Assembly (NCBI RefSeq): GCF_026011715.1
Contig: NZ_BRVM01000001.1
Coordinates: 196,689-260,688, forward strand
DNA from: Cytobacillus sp. NCCP-133
Lineage (GTDB): Bacteria > Bacillota > Bacilli > Bacillales > Cytobacillaceae
Direction: 5' to 3'
Length of the DNA stretch: 64,000 nucleotides
A model generated the notes under the pieces. The model saw only the letters and a list, made by a program, of their open reading frames with translations. It was not told the origin of the DNA and ran no database searches. Within the stretch, counting starts at the first letter, position 1. Each line of letters begins with the position of its first letter. A program made the translations under genes and the position numbers. This document shows positions 36,129 to 45,695 of this stretch, piece after piece.

Positions 36129-36911
36129 TTATTTATTATCAAACCATTTAACAATAATCTCTTCCAATTCGCCGTTTTCTTTCATCTTTATAAGTTCTGC
36201 ATTAAATTCTTCAGTCAAATCGCTTTCTTTAGGAAAAGCAATTGCAGAGCCTGCCTCTTGTTCATCTTCTTCGATTGTAAAACCTGCAATCCCCTCATTC
36301 ATTTCAAAATATCCTTTTGCAACAGTGTCTTCAATGATAGCAGCATCAAAACGGCCTGCTAAAATCTCCTGAATCAGTTCAGGGATGCGGTTGCGGTTTT
36401 CAACAGTCAAGTCTACTGTTTCAGCAATCTCTTCCGCTTTATCAGCTTGAATGGAAGCAAGCTGTACTCCCACTGTTTTGCCATTTAAATCTTCAAGCGA
36501 TTCAATGCCGCTGTCTTTTTTCGATACAATCATATGGCTTGCTGTATAATACACATCACTGAAATCCACATTTTGTTTACGTTCGTCAGTTGGAGTCATA
36601 CCCGCCAGTACAAAATCTACCTGGCTGGTTTCCAAAGCAGGAATCAACCCGTTAAAATCCATATCCTTCACTTGTACTTCATATCCAAGCTTCTCTGCTA
36701 TCGCTTTAGCCAAATCGACATCAAACCCGATGATTTCTTCACCCTTTGCAGAATCTACATATTCGAAAGGAGGATAATCTGCTGAAGTCCCCATGATTAA
36801 GACTTCTTTATCCGCACCTTGTCCGCTAGATGAATCCTTTTCATCTGTCCCGCATGCAGCTAGGAAACCAACTAGAAGCATGCTGATGGCTGTCATGATG
36901 ATTTTTTTCAT
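36129..36911 (-). CDS. artP: Amino acid ABC transporter substrate-binding lipoprotein
   Basis: 260 aa with a lipoprotein signal (MKKIIMTAISMLLVGFLAAC, Cys at residue 20). The SBP_bac_3 fold shows MGTSADYPPFEYVD, GFDVDLAKAIAEKLG, VLAGMTPTDERKQNVDFSDVYY and GKTVGVQLASIQ; the Arg in TPTDER binds the amino-acid carboxylate in this family. It delivers a polar, probably basic, amino acid to ArtQR. AGGGGGAA is the SD for ATG 36911. An ArgR-like operator lies upstream. Confidence 0.92.
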   Translation of the reverse strand: MKKIIMTAISMLLVGFLAACGTDEKDSSSGQGADKEVLIMGTSADYPPFEYVDSAKGEEIIGFDVDLAKAIAEKLGYEVQVKDMDFNGLIPALETSQVDFVLAGMTPTDERKQNVDFSDVYYTASHMIVSKKDSGIESLEDLNGKTVGVQLASIQADKAEEIAETVDLTVENRNRIPELIQEILAGRFDAAIIEDTVAKGYFEMNEGIAGFTIEEDEQEAGSAIAFPKESDLTEEFNAELIKMKENGELEEIIVKWFDNK

Positions 36912-36952
36912 TTTATTTCCCCCTAAAAATCTGAATAGTATCTATAAATTTA

Positions 36953-36966
36953 TTAATAAATATTCA
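36953..36966 (-). promoter_or_regulatory. ARG box (ArgR/AhrC operator) candidate at artP
   Basis: TTAATAAATATTCA differs at one base from the ARG-box half-pair TGAATwwwwATTCA. It lies just downstream of the putative -10, where binding would block transcription. The regulator gene argR is in this window at 58961-59410. Confidence 0.55.
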
Positions 36967-36975
36967 CTAAAATGA

Positions 36976-37003
36976 ATTTTAACACATTTTTATAATTATG
37001 CAA
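36976..37003 (-). promoter_or_regulatory. SigA-like promoter of artPQR
   Basis: TTGCAT (complement of 36998-37003), 16 bases, TAAAAT (complement of 36976-36981). Confidence 0.55.
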
Positions 37004-37053
37004 TAAGATTTTTAAATAGTGGATTAAAATTTCATTATTCAGATAAATGCATA

Positions 37054-37082
37054 TAAAAAAAGCCCAATTAACTAGGGCTTTC
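37054..37082 (-). terminator. Terminator of brxB
   Basis: AAAGCCC / GGGCTTT stem around an AT loop with a run of seven T on the minus strand, about 20 bases past the brxB stop. Confidence 0.8.
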
Positions 37083-37099
37083 TTAAAGTATTCCTGATC

Positions 37100-37537
37100 T
37101 TATAGCTCTTCGCAATACTTCTCGTATGCATCCTGCAATTTTTGCACGACAGCCATCGGCTCGTTTCCTTCAATATCATGGCGTTCGATCATCGTGCATA
37201 ATTTTCCATCTTTAAGCAGCGCAAAAGATGGTGAGGAAGGCGGATAGCCAGTGAAGTATGACCTCGCTTTTTCCGTTGCTTCTTTATCCTGTCCCGCAAA
37301 CACAGTTACCAAGTGGTCTGGACGCTTATCATAATGCAAGGAATGAGCTGCTGCCGGACGGGCAATTCCGCCTGCACATCCGCATACGGAGTTGACCATT
37401 ACAAGTGTAGTGCCTTTTTGGTTAAGGGCCTCATCTACTTCCCCGGGTGTTGTTAATTCTGTATAGCCAGCATGCACGATTTCCTGGCGGGCCTGTCTGA
37501 CAACATCATTCATAAATAAGTTGAAATCCATATTCAT
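37100..37537 (-). CDS. brxB: Bacilliredoxin BrxB
   Basis: 145-aa YphP/YqiW family thioredoxin-fold protein. The redox motif is CGC in [16 protein letters not shown], diagnostic of bacilliredoxins, which remove bacillithiol from S-bacillithiolated proteins. [33 protein letters not shown] follows, and the length is normal. A GAGGAG SD lies before ATG 37537. Synteny with B. subtilis yqiW. No bsh genes nearby. Confidence 0.94.
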   Translation of the reverse strand: MNMDFNLFMNDVVRQARQEIVHAGYTELTTPGEVDEALNQKGTTLVMVNSVCGCAGGIARPAAAHSLHYDKRPDHLVTVFAGQDKEATEKARSYFTGYPPSSPSFALLKDGKLCTMIERHDIEGNEPMAVVQKLQDAYEKYCEEL

Positions 37538-37863
37538 GTACTATCGCTCCTCTGCAAAGTAAAGTTAATCACTATATACATAATACCAATACAGGAACAA
37601 AATTTACAAACAAGTCAATTTTTCGCTAATAAAAAGTTTAGCTTTCTTATATCGGGGTAAGATAAAAATACAGCTAGATCCATACCCCTAAACTCCCTAG
37701 ATTCGCCAGTGCCTAATAGGCACTGGCCATTTTTTTGCAAATGCACTGACTGCTTATGTCCACGAGGGGGTAGGCTGCTTGCGCTAGACAGTTATCGACG
37801 TTCAAAATATTAAACTTTCTTTCTCTAGAAACAATAGCTGCCCTCTTTGGGGCAGCCTACTTT
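37538..37863. other. Gene-free interval with two hairpins and a dispersed repeat
   Basis: Holds a plus-strand intrinsic terminator (CCAGTGCC, loop TAATA, GGCACTGG then seven T, about 37710-37738) with no plus-strand gene before it, a copy of the dispersed repeat (37781-37808), and a hairpin just past meaB (GGCTGCCC / GGGCAGC, 37839-37858) that may end the mut operon. The brxB promoter must lie at its left end. Confidence 0.55.
37781..37808 (+). repeat. Dispersed repeat, copy 2
   Basis: GCGCTAGACAGTTATC then GACGTTCAAAAT, the same module as at 21461-21540 (minus) and 55661-55705 (plus). Confidence 0.6.
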
Positions 37864-38979
37864 CTACTTTTTTGAATAAACGTTAAATAACTCTTCAACA
37901 GCTGATGTAACTGTCCGATTTCCGGAAATGACCTCGTTCTCCATTTGCGGAAGAAGCGGCTTTACATCGGGATGATAGAAAAAACTGAATTGCAGCTGGT
38001 CCATGATCATCGAGTGAATCCATTGTTTTGTCTGCAATCTTCTTCTTTCCTCTAAAATTCCTGAGTTCTTGGTTATTTCTAAAAACTGATTGATTACGCT
38101 CCAAATCTCAGGAATGCCCTCATTTAACACAGAAGAACAGGTATAAGCTTTTGTTCGCCATCCTTTTGTGGCTGGCTGAAGGAAATGCAGAATGCGATTG
38201 TATTCAGCTTTCGTTTTTTCGGCCAATTTTTTATTATTCCTATCCGCTTTATTGACAACTACTGCATCAGCTAATTCCATAATGCCCTTTTTCATGCCCT
38301 GCAGCTCATCACCAGCACCTGTTAAGGTCAAAAGCATAAAGAAATCGACCATGTCCCTAACAATGACTTCACTTTGTCCGACTCCCACCGTTTCAACCAG
38401 GATCACATCAAACCCGGCTGCTTCGCACAAAAGCATCGTTTCCCTTGTTTTGCGATGTACTCCTCCAAGCTTTCCTGCAGACGGAGAAGGCCTTATAAAC
38501 GCACGCGGATTTCTGGAAAGCCTCTCCATCCTTGTTTTATCCCCAAGAATACTCCCGCCGCTTAAGCTTGAACTTGGGTCAACAGCCAGTACGGCTACTT
38601 TCAGGCCTGCACTGCACAGGAAAGTTCCAAAAGATTCTATAAATGTGCTCTTGCCCGCCCCAGGTACACCCGTGATGCCAATCCGCACCGAGTTTCCCGA
38701 ATGAGGCAGAAGCTTCAGGAGCAATTCCTGGGCATGGCGGAAATGTTGCTCGGCATTGCTCTCAATCAGAGTTATGGCACGTGCCAGCAAGCTTCGCTCC
38801 CCCTTCAGAATGCCTTCTTCAAGAACCTTGAGATCAGGGAGTGATGGGGACTTTTTTTGGAATTTTCCTGTTTTTACAAATTGAGCAGAGAAGTCTCCCG
38901 TTTCTACGCCCTTGCGTACAACACTTGTAAAGTTGTCTGGTTTCTTTTCATCAAACCACTCAGGCTTCTTATCAGACAT
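37864..38979 (-). CDS. meaB: Methylmalonyl-CoA mutase-associated GTPase MeaB
   Basis: 371-aa G3E-type P-loop GTPase that loads and protects adenosylcobalamin in methylmalonyl-CoA mutase. Walker A is ITGVPGAGKSTFIESFG; ILGDKTRMERLSRNPRAFIRPSPSAGKLGGV gives the switch region; VETVGVGQSE and VVNKADRNNKK give the Walker B and NKxD. A longer N-terminal tail (about 50 residues, acidic and basic mixed) precedes the G domain. ATG 38979 follows the mutB stop directly, so the genes are coupled. Confidence 0.94.
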   Translation of the reverse strand: MSDKKPEWFDEKKPDNFTSVVRKGVETGDFSAQFVKTGKFQKKSPSLPDLKVLEEGILKGERSLLARAITLIESNAEQHFRHAQELLLKLLPHSGNSVRIGITGVPGAGKSTFIESFGTFLCSAGLKVAVLAVDPSSSLSGGSILGDKTRMERLSRNPRAFIRPSPSAGKLGGVHRKTRETMLLCEAAGFDVILVETVGVGQSEVIVRDMVDFFMLLTLTGAGDELQGMKKGIMELADAVVVNKADRNNKKLAEKTKAEYNRILHFLQPATKGWRTKAYTCSSVLNEGIPEIWSVINQFLEITKNSGILEERRRLQTKQWIHSMIMDQLQFSFFYHPDVKPLLPQMENEVISGNRTVTSAVEELFNVYSKK

Positions 38980-41172
38980 TTACTGGGTCACTTCCTCATA
39001 CCCAAGACGGCTGTATATTTCTCTGATGACTTTTTGGGCTGCAACAGGAATGACGGTACCTGGCCCAAAAATGGCAGAAGCACCATGCTGGTATAAATAT
39101 TCATAATCCTGCGCCGGTATAACCCCTCCGATTACCACCATAATATCCTCCCTCCCCAGCTTTTTCAGTTCTTCAATTAGCTGCGGCAGAAGTGTCTTAT
39201 GGCCGGCTGCGAGTGAACTGATTCCAATTACATGGACATCATTTTCAACAGCCTGCATGGCCGTTTCTTCCGGTGTCTGGAAAAGAGGGCCGATATCTAC
39301 ATCAAAACCGAGGTCGGCAAATGCGGTTGAAATCACCTTTGCACCTCTATCATGGCCATCCTGTCCCATCTTGGCAATTAATATTCTTGGGCGCCTTCCT
39401 TCATTTTCAAGGAATTCATCTGTCATTTGTTTAACCTCGGCAATCTCTTCTTCATTTGAAAAAGCAGAGCTGTATACACCGCTGATTGAACGAATGATCG
39501 CTTTATGCCGGTTTGCAACCTTCTCAATCGCTTTCGAGATTTCACCGAGTGTTGCCCTAACTCTTGCTGCCTGAACAGCCAGCTCAAGCAAGTTGCCCTC
39601 CCCCGTCTCTGCAGCTTTTGCGATCTCATCCAAAGCTTCTATTACTTTGTCGTTATCGCGTGATGATTTTAGGCGTTCAAGCTTTTCGATTTGCGTTAAG
39701 CGGACAGCTGTATTATCAATATCCAGGATTTCAATCGGATCTTCCTTTTCCAAACGATATTTGTTCACGCCAATAATGATTTCCTTGCCTGAATCGATTT
39801 GCGCCTGCCTTCTGGCTGCTGCCTCTTCAATTTTCATTTTCGGCAATCCGGTTTCAATTGCTTTTGCCATTCCGCCCAGATTTTCGATTTCTTCAATATG
39901 CTCCCAGGCACGCTTAATTAACTGATCTGTCAATGCCTCTACATAATAGGAACCTCCCCATGGATCAATGACATTCGTAATTCCTGTTTCTTCCTGGAGG
40001 TATAGCTGGGTATTTCGGGCAATGCGGGCTGAAAAATCAGTCGGCAGCGCAATGGCCTCATCCAATGCATTTGTATGGAGGGATTGGGTGTGCCCCATTG
40101 CAGCTGCATGCGCTTCAATTAGAGTCCTTGTGACATTATTAAAGGGATCCTGCTCAGTCAAGCTCCATCCCGAAGTTTGGGAATGGGTCCTTAAAGCCAT
40201 GGATTTTGGGTTTTCCGGCAGAAATGTTTTCATCATTTTTGCCCATATATAACGGGCTGCCCTCATTTTCGCCACTTCCATAAAATAGTTCATGCCGATT
40301 GCCCAGAAAAATGAAAGTCTTGGTGCGAATGAATCAATATCGATTCCTGCTTTTAGTCCAGTTCTTACATATTCCAGCCCATCAGCCAATGTATAGGCAA
40401 GCTCAATATCTGCAGGTGCTCCCGCTTCCTGCATATGATAACCGGAAATACTAATGCTATTAAACTTTGGCATATATTTAGATGTGTATTCAAATATATC
40501 AGCGATGATTTTCATAGACATATCCGGAGGATAAATATAAGTATTTCGTACCATATACTCTTTTAAAATATCATTTTGAATCGTCCCTGAAAGCTTTTCC
40601 TGACTGACTCCCTGTTCTTCCGCTGTGACAATATAGAAAGCCATGACTGGTAAAACAGCGCCATTCATCGTCATAGAGACAGACATCTGATCCAGGGGGA
40701 TCCCATCAAACAGCGTTTTCATATCAAGGATTGAATCAATTGCTACGCCAGCTTTTCCAACATCCCCTACCACTCTTGGATGGTCGGAATCATATCCTCT
40801 ATGTGTAGCCAGGTCGAAAGCGACTGATAAGCCCTTTTGGCCCATTGCCAGGTTGCGGCGGTAAAAAGCATTGCTTTCTTCTGCCGTTGAAAATCCTGCA
40901 TATTGACGGACTGTCCAGGGCCTGTTTACATACATGGTTGAGTATGGCCCCCTTGTATAGGGAGGCAGGCCTGGCTTATCGTTGAGATGCTGCAAATCTT
41001 TAAGATCTTCTTCCATGTATAATGGCTTAACCTTTATTTGTTCATTAGTCTCAAAAAGGAGATTATCAATGGATTCTTTGATTTCTTGCTCTGCTTTGCT
41101 TTTCCAATCTTCCTTTGCTGCTTTTTTTACTTCGGAAATATCTATGTTTTTAAAGTCTGGTTTATTGGCCAC
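38980..41172 (-). CDS. mutB: Methylmalonyl-CoA mutase large subunit
   Basis: 730-aa adenosylcobalamin enzyme turning (R)-methylmalonyl-CoA into succinyl-CoA. The TIM-barrel half includes [34 protein letters not shown] with the conserved Tyr region, and [13 protein letters not shown]. The C-terminal B12 domain has the base-off motif D-x-H-x-x-G in [21 protein letters not shown] and [11 protein letters not shown]. Start is GTG 41172, overlapping the end of mutA by 11 bases. All catalytic features are present. Confidence 0.96.
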   Translation of the reverse strand: MANKPDFKNIDISEVKKAAKEDWKSKAEQEIKESIDNLLFETNEQIKVKPLYMEEDLKDLQHLNDKPGLPPYTRGPYSTMYVNRPWTVRQYAGFSTAEESNAFYRRNLAMGQKGLSVAFDLATHRGYDSDHPRVVGDVGKAGVAIDSILDMKTLFDGIPLDQMSVSMTMNGAVLPVMAFYIVTAEEQGVSQEKLSGTIQNDILKEYMVRNTYIYPPDMSMKIIADIFEYTSKYMPKFNSISISGYHMQEAGAPADIELAYTLADGLEYVRTGLKAGIDIDSFAPRLSFFWAIGMNYFMEVAKMRAARYIWAKMMKTFLPENPKSMALRTHSQTSGWSLTEQDPFNNVTRTLIEAHAAAMGHTQSLHTNALDEAIALPTDFSARIARNTQLYLQEETGITNVIDPWGGSYYVEALTDQLIKRAWEHIEEIENLGGMAKAIETGLPKMKIEEAAARRQAQIDSGKEIIIGVNKYRLEKEDPIEILDIDNTAVRLTQIEKLERLKSSRDNDKVIEALDEIAKAAETGEGNLLELAVQAARVRATLGEISKAIEKVANRHKAIIRSISGVYSSAFSNEEEIAEVKQMTDEFLENEGRRPRILIAKMGQDGHDRGAKVISTAFADLGFDVDIGPLFQTPEETAMQAVENDVHVIGISSLAAGHKTLLPQLIEELKKLGREDIMVVIGGVIPAQDYEYLYQHGASAIFGPGTVIPVAAQKVIREIYSRLGYEEVTQ

Positions 41173-43024
41173 TGCTCGCCACCTCCATTTCGTTCAGCAG
41201 GCCTGAAAGAGTCTCATAGCAATTGCTCTTTATGTGGATAAAATCTTTAATGCCTGCTGCTGCAAGTTTCTCCCTCTTACCCTCTTCAGGAAGGCCCGCG
41301 AAATAGATTGCTTTATCCGGGTGAGCTTCCTTTATGTGTTTAATGATAGGAAGAGCCATGCTATTATATTGATCATTGGAACCACAGATAAAGAAGTGTC
41401 TGCAGTTTGATTCTTTAATAAAGGCGGCTGCTTCTGCACGATTTTCTATAGGATCACTTTTAACTGCCTTAATTCCGCCTGGGGCCAGAAAGCCTGAAAT
41501 AAAATCAGCCCTTGCTTTATGGTCCTTCAGCGGTCCCAGACAGATTAGCCCGGCTTCCGGGCATCTCCCTTTCTTGTTTAGCTTTTCAGATGCCCTTCGC
41601 AAACCTTCGAAGGATTCTGAAAGCCGGATCTGAGGGATAGGTTTAATATCACTCGTACCATTTGGTCCCTTTTCTGATTTTACCTGAAGCGGCTTATCAT
41701 TCAAATTGGCATAAATATTTGTTCCGATGATACTTTGTTTCCTTGTATGGATATCTTGTTCCTTCTTTTCAAGGACTTTAGAAATCTGTTCCTGTATCCA
41801 GCCAGTTTTAAGAATCTCTGCCATTCCACCACGCTCTTCGATTTCCAGGAAAAGAGCCCAAGCTTTATCAATAAGTACATTCGTCAAATGTTCAATATAC
41901 CAGGAACCGCCTGCTGGGTCAGAAACCTTCAGCAAATGCGCTTCTTCCCTTAAAATAAGCTGCGTGTTTCTTGCTATGCGGTCTGAAAAAGGAGAGCCGT
42001 CAGCTTCAGGGGCATTATAAGGACTTACATGAAGGTATTGCACGCCTCCTAAAACAGCCGCAAATGCTTCACATCCGGCTCTAAGCATATTAACATATGG
42101 ATCAAACGCTGACTTTGTAAAGTATGAAGTTTCAGCAGCAATGACCATTTGCCTGCTTTCTTCAGCCGCTCCGTAAGAACTTGCCACTTTGTCCCATAAT
42201 ACTTTTGCAGCTCTAAGCTTGGCGATCTCCATAAAAAAGTTCGACCCTATGGAAAACTTAAATATCATTTTGGACAAAATGGTATCGATGCTTTGACCAT
42301 GATGAAGGAAATATTGAAGATGGTTAACTCCGGATGCAATGGCAATGGCAAGTTCCTGAACAGCGCTAGCGCCTCCATTATGATAGACTGAAGAATTTAC
42401 CAAAACCGTTTTTAACTGAGGCATTTTTGCTGCTGACATGCTGAAGACATCCGCCCACTGATCATAGAGATCGTCGATTGAGCGATCGTTCGATTTTCCT
42501 TCAGCAGCAATAGCCAGTGGGTCTTTAGCGATATAGCCTGAGACTTTCTCACTTTCCGCCAGTTTTGAAAGTTCTTCAATCAATAATTGCTGATTTTTAT
42601 TTGTCTCAAGACTAAAAGGATATTTTTGATAAAGATTTCCAATAGCCCTATTTATATCTTTTGGATTTTCTAATTGATCCGACTGAAAAGCAAGTGACGT
42701 CTGTCCTTTTTCTACTGCCTCATGTAGCTTTTTTGACAATTCTTCAACTGAGGCGGCACTGATTTTTTGTGCAACTCTCCATGCTTCTGACAAGTACCCA
42801 GCGGCATGTGGTCCTCTTCTAAAATCTGCTATGCCTGGATACTGGGATAAGGCGGCTGCTTCTGCATCCTCCTTCGAATAAAGCGGTTTCAATTTAATGT
42901 TTTCATATGTATTTCTTGACAATAAATCAATGGATTTTCCTTTAAGCGTTTTTTCTGCACTTTGTTTCCAGTCCTCTACAGTCTGTTCCGGGAATCTTTC
43001 TTCCATCATCTTTTTTAATGACAT
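41162..43024 (-). CDS. mutA: Methylmalonyl-CoA mutase small subunit
   Basis: 620-aa structural partner of MutB. The barrel half is recognisable ([72 protein letters not shown]), but the C-terminal cobalamin-binding half has lost the D-x-H-x-x-G motif, as is normal for this non-catalytic subunit. I choose ATG 43024 ([14 protein letters not shown]). The SD GGGGAGGGG (43054-43062) is 29 bases away but is brought to about 8 by a hairpin at 43030-43050. Longer in-frame starts would read through the SD. Confidence 0.9.
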   Translation of the reverse strand: MSLKKMMEERFPEQTVEDWKQSAEKTLKGKSIDLLSRNTYENIKLKPLYSKEDAEAAALSQYPGIADFRRGPHAAGYLSEAWRVAQKISAASVEELSKKLHEAVEKGQTSLAFQSDQLENPKDINRAIGNLYQKYPFSLETNKNQQLLIEELSKLAESEKVSGYIAKDPLAIAAEGKSNDRSIDDLYDQWADVFSMSAAKMPQLKTVLVNSSVYHNGGASAVQELAIAIASGVNHLQYFLHHGQSIDTILSKMIFKFSIGSNFFMEIAKLRAAKVLWDKVASSYGAAEESRQMVIAAETSYFTKSAFDPYVNMLRAGCEAFAAVLGGVQYLHVSPYNAPEADGSPFSDRIARNTQLILREEAHLLKVSDPAGGSWYIEHLTNVLIDKAWALFLEIEERGGMAEILKTGWIQEQISKVLEKKEQDIHTRKQSIIGTNIYANLNDKPLQVKSEKGPNGTSDIKPIPQIRLSESFEGLRRASEKLNKKGRCPEAGLICLGPLKDHKARADFISGFLAPGGIKAVKSDPIENRAEAAAFIKESNCRHFFICGSNDQYNSMALPIIKHIKEAHPDKAIYFAGLPEEGKREKLAAAGIKDFIHIKSNCYETLSGLLNEMEVASSGQ

Positions 43025-43029
43025 AATGA

Positions 43030-43050
43030 GCTGCCAGTACAACTGACAGC
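43030..43050 (-). promoter_or_regulatory. Hairpin between SD and start codon of mutA
   Basis: GCTGTCAGT / ACTGGCAGC, 9-bp stem with one mismatch and a TGT loop. The arrangement leaves 3 bases to the SD and 5 to the ATG. Confidence 0.55.
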
Positions 43051-43149
43051 ATTCCCCTCCCCTCATGAATAAATAAGGCTGCTGCGGATTAAACACAAAG
43101 TTTTGCCGCACCGGTTAATTTTAATAAAATTCTAAATTCTCCTATAACC

Positions 43150-43178
43150 ATTTTAGTATACATGCGGGAAACAAGCAA
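43150..43178 (-). promoter_or_regulatory. SigA-like promoter of mutA-mutB-meaB
   Basis: TTGCTT (complement of 43173-43178), 17 bases, TAAAAT (complement of 43150-43155). Confidence 0.6.
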
Positions 43179-43212
43179 TGAGGCATCGCCTCTTTTGATC
43201 TGTCCAATAATT

Positions 43213-43245
43213 AAACCGCTGTCCGGATGATCGGAACAGCGGTTT
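43213..43245 (-). terminator. Terminator of the bkd operon
   Basis: AAACCGCTGTTCCG / CGGACAGCGGTTT stem (13 bp, one mismatch) with a 6-base loop, ten bases past the bkdB stop. It isolates the bkd and mut operons. Confidence 0.8.
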
Positions 43246-43254
43246 TGATTGAAC

Positions 43255-44586
43255 TTAGTATATTGATGTATTTTCCTTCGATGTATTCTCAAGAACTTCT
43301 TTAATTCGCTGAAGGAATCGTCCGCAAACAAGACCGTCCAATACACGATGGTCTAGTGACATACAAAGGTTTACCATATCACGAACAGCAATCATGCCAT
43401 TATTCATGACTACTGGACGCTTGACAATGGATTCAACCTGCAATATTGCCGCTTGAGGGTAATTGATGATACCCATGGATTGGACAGACCCAAAAGATCC
43501 TGTGTTATTGACTGTGAAAGTGCCGCCCTGCATTTCGGCAGAAGTCAGCTTTCCTGTACGAACCTTCACGGCAAGATCATTGATTTCACGGGCAATGCCT
43601 TTAATCGTTTTTTCATCCGCGGCTTTGATGACAGGAACAAATAAGGCATCATCAGTAGCAACAGCAATGGAGATGTTAATATCTTTCTTCTGGATAATCT
43701 TATCTCCTGCCCACATGGAGTTAATTTGCGGAAATTCCTTAAGGGCTTGTGCAACAGCTTTTACGAAGAAAGCAAAGAAAGTAAGATTGAATCCTTCTTT
43801 TTGTTTGAAGTCACCTTTAATGCTATTGCGGTACTCAACAAGATTCGTTACATCCACTTCCATCATAGTCCAGGCATGTGGCGCTTCATGCTTGCTGCGG
43901 AGCATATTTGCAGCAATTGCCTTGCGAACTCCATTGACAGGGATTTCAATATCCCCCGGCATAATAGGAATATTAGGAGCTGATTGAACCTGCTTGGCTG
44001 GTGCTGCCGGCCGAGAAGGAGCTGCATCAGCAGCTGGAGCTTCTGCTTTTTCCGTTGCGGCTGATGGAGCATCAGCTGTAGGGATATTCCCGGACTCAAT
44101 GATTTTCATGAGATCTTTGCGGGTAATTCTCCCCCCGCCGCCTGTACCTGTTACTTGATTTAAGTCAATACCATGTTCCTGAGACAGCCTCAATACAGCA
44201 GGAGAATAACGAGCTCCTTTCGGGCTGTCTGCCTTAGAAGGAGCTTTCTGAGCAGAAGAAGCTGCTTCATTTCCTCCTGTTTGTGCAGGTGCTGCCTTTT
44301 CTTCCGCTTTAGGCTCTGATAGTGCTGGAGCAGCTTCACCGCCGCCTTCAGTTTCAATTGTTAGGATTACCTGTCCAACTTCATATGTCTCTCCTTCTTC
44401 GGCGATCAATTCTTTAATCACTCCTGAGAAGGAAGATGGTACTTCTGCATTAACTTTATCTGTCATTACTTCTGCAAGCGGGTCATATTTATTTACTTTA
44501 TCTCCAACTGAAATCAGCCATTTGCTGATTGTACCTTCTGTTACACTCTCCCCAAGCTGGGGCATTTTAATTTGCTCGATAGCCAA
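43255..44586 (-). CDS. bkdB: Branched-chain keto acid dehydrogenase E2 (lipoamide acyltransferase)
   Basis: 443-aa E2. An N-terminal lipoyl domain has the lipoylated Lys in EVMTDKVNAEVPSS (about residue 43). A Pro/Ala linker follows, then the peripheral subunit-binding domain (ARYSPAVLRLSQEHGIDLNQVTGTGGGGRITRKDL), a second Ala/Pro linker and the catalytic domain ending in the active-site SLDHRVLDG. Transfers isobutyryl, 2-methylbutyryl and isovaleryl groups to CoA. Start is TTG 44586 after AAGGAGG. Last gene of the operon. The 113-base gap before it contains hairpins, perhaps for processing. Confidence 0.95.
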   Translation of the reverse strand: MAIEQIKMPQLGESVTEGTISKWLISVGDKVNKYDPLAEVMTDKVNAEVPSSFSGVIKELIAEEGETYEVGQVILTIETEGGGEAAPALSEPKAEEKAAPAQTGGNEAASSAQKAPSKADSPKGARYSPAVLRLSQEHGIDLNQVTGTGGGGRITRKDLMKIIESGNIPTADAPSAATEKAEAPAADAAPSRPAAPAKQVQSAPNIPIMPGDIEIPVNGVRKAIAANMLRSKHEAPHAWTMMEVDVTNLVEYRNSIKGDFKQKEGFNLTFFAFFVKAVAQALKEFPQINSMWAGDKIIQKKDINISIAVATDDALFVPVIKAADEKTIKGIAREINDLAVKVRTGKLTSAEMQGGTFTVNNTGSFGSVQSMGIINYPQAAILQVESIVKRPVVMNNGMIAVRDMVNLCMSLDHRVLDGLVCGRFLQRIKEVLENTSKENTSIY

Positions 44587-44699
44587 TGGGTATACCTCCT
44601 TCTTGCTCCCCGCGCTTGGCGGGATACGCAGTCTGTACAGCTTTAATAAAGCTGCACTAGCTGTTATTCTCCATTAATACTTTTTGAACACTTTGCTCA

Positions 44700-45683
44700 T
44701 TAAAATTCAGCTAATTCACGCATTGCTTTTTCAACTTTATCCGGGTTTACCATGAAATATTTCTCCATTGTCGGTGCGTAAGGCATTGCCGGTACATCTG
44801 GACCTGCAAGACGTTTGATTGGTGCATCAAGTTCAAACAGGCAATTTTCCGCAATAATGGCAGAAACTTCGCCCATGATGCTTCCTTCCTTATTGTCCTC
44901 AGTTAGAAGCAGCACTTTTCCAGTTTTGGAAGCGGCTTCGATAATTGCTTCTTTATCAAGCGGATACACTGTTCTTAAGTCAAGAATGTGTGCTGAGATG
45001 CCGTCTTTGGCAAGCCTTTCAGCAGCCTGAAGGGCAAAATGGACACATAGGCCATAGGTGATGACTGTGATATCTTCACCCTCACGCTTAACATCCGCCT
45101 TTCCGATTGGAAGAACATAATCGTCATCAGGAACCTCACCCTTAATTAGGCGGTAGGCACGTTTATGTTCAAAAAACAGTACAGGATCCTCATCACGAAC
45201 CGCAGCTTTTAAAAGCCCCTTAACATCGTAAGGAGTAGAAGGCATTACGATTTTTAACCCAGGCTGATTCGCAAAAACCGCCTCTACAGATTGGGAGTGA
45301 TAAAGTGCGCCATGAACACCTCCCCCATAAGGTGCGCGTATAACCATAGGACAATTCCAGTCATTATTGGAGCGGTAGCGAATCTTTGCCGCTTCCGAAA
45401 TGATTTGGTTAACCGCCGGCATAATAAAATCGGCAAACTGCATTTCTGCGATCGGGCGCATACCATACATTGCAGCACCAATTCCCACCCCTGCAATAGC
45501 AGATTCAGCAAGTGGTGTATCAATTACACGGTCCTCACCGAATTTTTCATACAAACCTTGGGTTGCTTTAAAAACTCCACCCTTTTTACCAACATCTTCA
45601 CCTAATACAAATACCTTTGGATCTCTTTCCATTTCCTCGCGGATTGCCATTGTTACCGCATCGATATAAGAAATTACAGCCAT
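44700..45683 (-). CDS. bkdAB: Branched-chain keto acid dehydrogenase E1 beta subunit
   Basis: 327-aa transketolase-like beta subunit: YIDAVTMAIREEMERDPKVFVLGEDVGKKGGVFKATQGL, DTPLAESAIAGVGIGAAMYGMRPIAEMQFADFI and the C-terminal LAGPDVPAMPYAPTMEKYFM are conserved. With BkdAA it forms the TPP-dependent E1 that decarboxylates branched-chain 2-keto acids. GGGGGAG SD before ATG 45683; 12 bases after bkdAA. Confidence 0.95.
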   Translation of the reverse strand: MAVISYIDAVTMAIREEMERDPKVFVLGEDVGKKGGVFKATQGLYEKFGEDRVIDTPLAESAIAGVGIGAAMYGMRPIAEMQFADFIMPAVNQIISEAAKIRYRSNNDWNCPMVIRAPYGGGVHGALYHSQSVEAVFANQPGLKIVMPSTPYDVKGLLKAAVRDEDPVLFFEHKRAYRLIKGEVPDDDYVLPIGKADVKREGEDITVITYGLCVHFALQAAERLAKDGISAHILDLRTVYPLDKEAIIEAASKTGKVLLLTEDNKEGSIMGEVSAIIAENCLFELDAPIKRLAGPDVPAMPYAPTMEKYFMVNPDKVEKAMRELAEF

Positions 45684-45695
45684 ATTTTCTCCCCC

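Noticed and set aside
43089..43346. 85-codon minus frame upstream of mutA
   Set aside because: It crosses the bkd terminator, overlaps the 3' end of bkdB and has no SD.
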